This document shows positions 5,240 to 7,648 of a stretch of DNA of 7,648 nt, piece after piece. Below the pieces are notes generated by a model. It was given only the letters and a program-made list of their open reading frames with translations, made no database searches and was not told the DNA's origin. A program made the translations under genes and the position numbers. Origin of the DNA: Bdellovibrio sp. (GTDB lineage: Bacteria; Myxococcota; SpSt-1050); the NCBI GenBank assembly GCA_020725805.1, contig DYEF01000082.1, positions 1-7,648 of the forward strand. Reading direction: 5' to 3'. Numbering within the stretch: position 1 is the stretch's first letter; the number at the start of each line of letters is the position of its first letter.

Positions 5240-6190
5240 ATGAGAGGATATTTTAGTGTTTTTATACTCTCGTTTTTATTTGTCTCAATTGCAATTTTGT
5301 CAGGATATAAGAGTGAGTCTTCATCTACTGGTTGTAATTCTCCACCTGAAATCGTAGTCTTAAAACCATCTGAAAATGATAACATCGAAAATCCACCAGT
5401 ATCTGTTGAGTTTACAGCAATTCAGAACAGCACAGACCTGACTTCTATTGATTTAAGTAAAGTAACTGCTATAATCAGGGATAATATGAATAAGACAATA
5501 TATACATTTTCGGAGACGTATGAGAACAAGGTAACATTTACAGGTCTACCATTGAACAATAATGATTTTGGAGTAAAGAGGGTATACCTTGATGTAAGAG
5601 GTTTTAATTATTTTTACAATATGGCTCTTGATAATATTTGGGTGAAGATATTTTTCCCCAAAGAGGCAAAAAATCATCCATATCCATCAGGCTCACAACC
5701 AAATACACCAAATTGGTATTTCTATTGGGGACAGGATGTTCCTGCTCCTTCAACTTTGACAAGGAGGGAGTATAATCCAAATAGTGCCAGTGCAAATGAT
5801 GAGATTGGTTATTGGTATCCAACACTTAATGGCTGGACGTATATAATAATCTATGACGGATGTAAAAGTAGCAGGAGGGAAGGATGGACAGATTACCATG
5901 CTTGTACAGCTGTGATGGCGCATGAGAATAAGCATGAAGAAGATTTCAGACAGGTTGTTTGGGGAGGTGAGCCGTTTGACCCTAATAAAGATCAGGATAA
6001 AAATTTTCTAAGAGATGAGTGGGAGTCTGACTCTAATAATTTTTATATATTTGCTGGATGTGTTGATTCTTATACTAGGTACAATGTTTGTTATAAAAGG
6101 TGGGCAGAAACAAGAGCAGCGGATATAGAGGAAAACTACCCTGATAAATCATCAACAAATGACTGGTTAAGCCCTGGGTCAAATTATTAA
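5240..6190 (+). CDS. Exported protein with Ig-like N-terminal region and HExxH (zinc metallopeptidase-like) motif
   Basis: I do not recognise this 316-residue protein as a named family. Residues 1-22 are a basic start plus hydrophobic core typical of a signal peptide; there is no clear lipobox. Residues 34-110 (PPEIVVLKPSEND...) look like a beta-rich Ig/Big-type domain. The C-terminal half contains H228-E-N-K-H232, an HExxH zinc motif. An acidic stretch follows at 247-262 (DPNKDQDKNFLRDEWE) like a calcium-binding TSP3/EF-type loop, then WAETRAADIEE at 288-298, where E290 could be the third ligand of a gluzincin. Five cysteines (32, 208, 222, 274, 284) are compatible with disulfides outside the cytoplasm. 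The frame can be read from TTG 5228, but GGAGG at 5230-5234 stands 5 bases before ATG 5240, which decides the start. It is followed after 20 bp by another exported protein. Peptidase activity is inference. Confidence 0.72.
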   Translation: MRGYFSVFILSFLFVSIAILSGYKSESSSTGCNSPPEIVVLKPSENDNIENPPVSVEFTAIQNSTDLTSIDLSKVTAIIRDNMNKTIYTFSETYENKVTFTGLPLNNNDFGVKRVYLDVRGFNYFYNMALDNIWVKIFFPKEAKNHPYPSGSQPNTPNWYFYWGQDVPAPSTLTRREYNPNSASANDEIGYWYPTLNGWTYIIIYDGCKSSRREGWTDYHACTAVMAHENKHEEDFRQVVWGGEPFDPNKDQDKNFLRDEWESDSNNFYIFAGCVDSYTRYNVCYKRWAETRAADIEENYPDKSSTNDWLSPGSNY

Positions 6191-6196
6191 ACAGAT

Positions 6197-6202
6197 AGGA
6201 GG
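6197..6202 (+). promoter_or_regulatory. Strong ribosome-binding site (AGGAGG)
   Basis: A full AGGAGG stands 8 bases before ATG 6211, fixing the start of the solenoid-like protein and supporting translation of this gene within a transcript shared with the HExxH gene. Confidence 0.8.
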
Positions 6203-6210
6203 AACAAGAT

Positions 6211-7116
6211 ATGAATATTAGGAAATTATTTTTATCAATTTTTTTAACGTTATTTATTTCACCTAAAACGTTTGCTCTAGATTTATCACAGTTTAAGTAC
6301 AATAGTGATGAGATATCCAAAAAGCATATGAATTATTTAAAAGCAAAAGGTATAGAATATAGAAGTTTACGAGCAGAGATGATGAAAGATATATTAATTT
6401 CAATTAATATAAGAGATGAGGTAGGGCGGTTGAAGAAGATGAATCTATCAAATAATGAGCTCAAATTGATAGCAAGATGTGAAGATCTGTCACAAATTAC
6501 AAGAATAGCAGCACTTAGAATATTGATGAAGAGAGAAGGAGAGAGAATACTTCCCTTTATTATAGAATTGTTTGAGATGTATAAAGAAAGATGGACAGAG
6601 CCCAACTATAACTATTTAGTAAATCATCTTAGGAGGTTAATTGTTGAGATTGAATTAAATAAATATGACAACTGTATATCGAAGATTAACCTTCTTTTAG
6701 ATCTGGCAGAGAAAGAAGAAACAAAGACAGGTGTAACTTATTTATTTCCAGCATATCTTGACAGCTGTAAAGGAGAGAAAGGGATTAAAGAGCTACTATG
6801 GGAGAGATATAAAAAAGGAAATGTGAATAAAAAGCATAGTATTTTAATATACGTTTCTAGTGCTAAATTATCTTATGCAAAAGAATTTATAGATGAGGCA
6901 CTTAAATCAAAGGATAGTATAGAAATAGTATATGGAGCAACGGCATGCCAGATATTTTATAATGATGGATGTATAACGAGGTTAAAAGAGGTTGCAAATA
7001 ATATCAATGGTGTAGAGAGAGAAGTAATAGAAAAGATGATTAAAAACTATAAAGGTCCTGATTTTGTTGTGGGTAAACATTTTTTAGAAGAGCATCCCAT
7101 AACTTATGGAGAATAA
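6211..7116 (+). CDS. Exported alpha-helical repeat protein of unknown function (HEAT-like)
   Basis: This 301-residue protein has a clear signal peptide: MNIRKLF, a hydrophobic core, and a likely cleavage after T20-F-A22. The mature part is almost entirely predicted helix and very rich in Lys, Glu, Ile and Leu. Two stretches look like degenerate HEAT-type helical pairs: 96-122 (ITRIAALRILMKREGERILPFIIEL) and 236-263 (SIEIVYGATACQIFYNDGCITRLKEVAN). HEAT solenoids usually bind proteins; no catalytic motif is visible. It begins 20 bp after the HExxH gene with its own strong ribosome-binding site, so the two exported proteins are probably made together. The gene is notably AT-rich compared with tatD and the punA operon, suggesting acquisition or a fast-evolving accessory locus. 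No family name can be given. Confidence 0.7.
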   Translation: MNIRKLFLSIFLTLFISPKTFALDLSQFKYNSDEISKKHMNYLKAKGIEYRSLRAEMMKDILISINIRDEVGRLKKMNLSNNELKLIARCEDLSQITRIAALRILMKREGERILPFIIELFEMYKERWTEPNYNYLVNHLRRLIVEIELNKYDNCISKINLLLDLAEKEETKTGVTYLFPAYLDSCKGEKGIKELLWERYKKGNVNKKHSILIYVSSAKLSYAKEFIDEALKSKDSIEIVYGATACQIFYNDGCITRLKEVANNINGVEREVIEKMIKNYKGPDFVVGKHFLEEHPITYGE

Positions 7117-7224
7117 TTTTAACAATTAACTAAATAATATTTTTGCGGAGATATATCTTGTGATATTAAATTTTATTATCTTCCTCAGGTTGTATTTAAT
7201 TCCGTTTCCTAGATAATTATATAA
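7117..7224. other. AT-rich spacer between the solenoid gene and the mosaic gene remnant
   Basis: No ORF, clear promoter or intrinsic terminator is visible. It lacks the ribosome-binding site and signal-peptide coding sequence that precede the matching segment in the gene at 5240, which shows that the following relative has no 5' end of its own. Confidence 0.5.
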
Positions 7225-7525
7225 AAGTCTAATCAGAGAGATAACATCGAAAATCCATCTGTATCAGTTGAGTTTACAGCAATCCAGAATAGCATTGACC
7301 TGACTTTTATTGATTTAAGTAAAGTTACTGCTATAATCAGGGATAATATGAATAAGGCAATATATACATTTGCGGAGGTGTGTATATATAAAAAGTTTCA
7401 CAAGGACAAATGGCTTGAGTGGTGGCCAAAGGGATACAATCCTCTGGAAGATCAAGATAATGATAGAGTACCAGATTATTGGGAATTAGCAAATGGACTT
7501 AGTATAGATTGTTGTTCCAAAATAG
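7225..7525 (+). pseudogene. 5'-truncated mosaic relative of the HExxH gene, interrupted at its 3' side
   Basis: Bases 7240-7377 match 5378-5515 with 11 differences in 138 (about 92%), covering codons 47-92 of the gene at 5240 in the same frame. Homology stops sharply, and the frame continues into a C-terminal piece that is only distantly related to the first gene: a single H, then WLEWWPKGYNPLEDQDNDRVPDYWE, aligning with the acidic loop and DEWE of the first protein. The Ig-like remainder, the HExxH and most of the central domain are absent. A TAA at 7222-7224 precedes it and no start or ribosome-binding site is seen before an internal ATG at 7348. The frame stays open to the window edge, but from about 7526 it reads through IS-like end repeats. 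This is most likely a non-functional recombinant remnant. Confidence 0.75.
7240..7377 (+). repeat. Direct repeat of 5378-5515
   Basis: This 138-bp segment matches the sequence 1862 bp upstream without gaps (about 92% by hand count). It encodes part of the Ig-like region. Several differences are silent, but others change residues (for example P to S and T to I), so the copies have diverged for some time. Confidence 0.93.
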
Positions 7526-7562
7526 AAATGTTACATTATCTGCAAAGTAGAAATGTTACATT
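7526..7562. mobile_element. Putative insertion-sequence end, inverted relative to the one at 88-123
   Basis: AAATGTTACATT occurs at 7526-7537 and 7551-7562 (25 bp apart) with CTGCAAA at 7540-7546 between, the reverse-complement counterpart of the left-edge pair. It interrupts the mosaic gene remnant. If the two pairs are opposite ends of the same element type, elements of equal orientation lie to the left of position 1 and to the right of 7648. No transposase start is visible before the window ends. Confidence 0.5.
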
Positions 7563-7609
7563 TAATAGGTTTGGATATAAAGAAAAGTTAGGGATTAAAG
7601 TGGAATTAC

Positions 7610-7648
7610 AGGGAAAAGTATATGTTTCCCTATGGGGGGTAATAGGGA
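7610..7648. other. Two mutually exclusive hairpins at the window edge
   Basis: AGGGAAA (7610-7616) can pair with TTTCCCT (7625-7631), 7 bp with an 8-base loop. TCCCTAT (7627-7633) can instead pair with ATAGGGA (7642-7648), 7 bp with a G-rich loop. The shared middle segment makes the two folds alternatives. They lie inside the putative element end, so they may belong to its subterminal region or leader. The function is unknown. Confidence 0.45.

Noticed and set aside
7225-7648. Intact partial gene running off the window
   Set aside because: It has no 5' end, lacks the HExxH and central domain, and its last 120 bases coincide with the IS-like end, so the open frame is better read as a remnant.

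Overview
The window looks like chromosome of an uncultivated, probably anaerobic bacterium. Shine-Dalgarno-led genes, a bacterial-type tatD and rhomboid, an orphan ATP-grasp subunit of an ADP-forming acyl-CoA synthetase and a radical SAM enzyme fit that. I cannot name the phylum from this sequence alone. Composition changes along the window: sampled stretches of tatD are well above 50% G+C (35 of 60 bases in 841-900), while the genes to the right of 5.2 kb are very AT-rich (14 of 60 in 6301-6360).

Layout. (1) 1-135: a possible 3' tail of an unknown ORF, then two near-palindromic 12-mers spaced 24 bp, which look like one end of an insertion sequence. (2) 205-1738 (+): tatD (metal-dependent DNase/hydrolase) and a rhomboid intramembrane serine protease, overlapping by 20 bp. 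(3) 3626-1742 (-): a compact operon punA, cdd, acdB-like (purine nucleoside phosphorylase, cytidine deaminase, ATP-grasp acyl-CoA ligase subunit), converging on the rhomboid gene with 3 bp between stop codons. (4) 3777-4757 (+): a radical SAM protein with a SPASM/twitch-like Cys-rich tail, divergent from punA, with a consensus TATAAT so close to the only possible start that its mRNA should be nearly leaderless. (5) 4758-5239: a repeat-rich intergenic region with a 7-bp tandem array, two 8-bp arrays, and between these two three hairpins whose stems differ but whose internal-loop bases are constant. (6) 5240-7116 (+): two exported proteins of unknown function, the first with an HExxH zinc-peptidase-like motif, the second a probable alpha-solenoid, 20 bp apart. 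(7) 7225-7648: a 5'-truncated mosaic relative of the HExxH gene. A segment of about 138 bp is about 92% identical to that gene and is joined in frame to a diverged C-terminal part, which then runs into a second, inverted copy of the 12-mer IS-like end. Two competing hairpins close the window.

The left and middle genes are housekeeping or salvage functions: nucleosides cleaved by PunA, cytidine deaminated by Cdd, and a ligase subunit that could take part in ATP-yielding acyl-CoA conversion. The right third is accessory DNA. The most unusual points are the covarying hairpin cluster, the secreted HExxH/solenoid pair with a mosaic paralog beside it, and the matching IS-like ends at both edges of the window.
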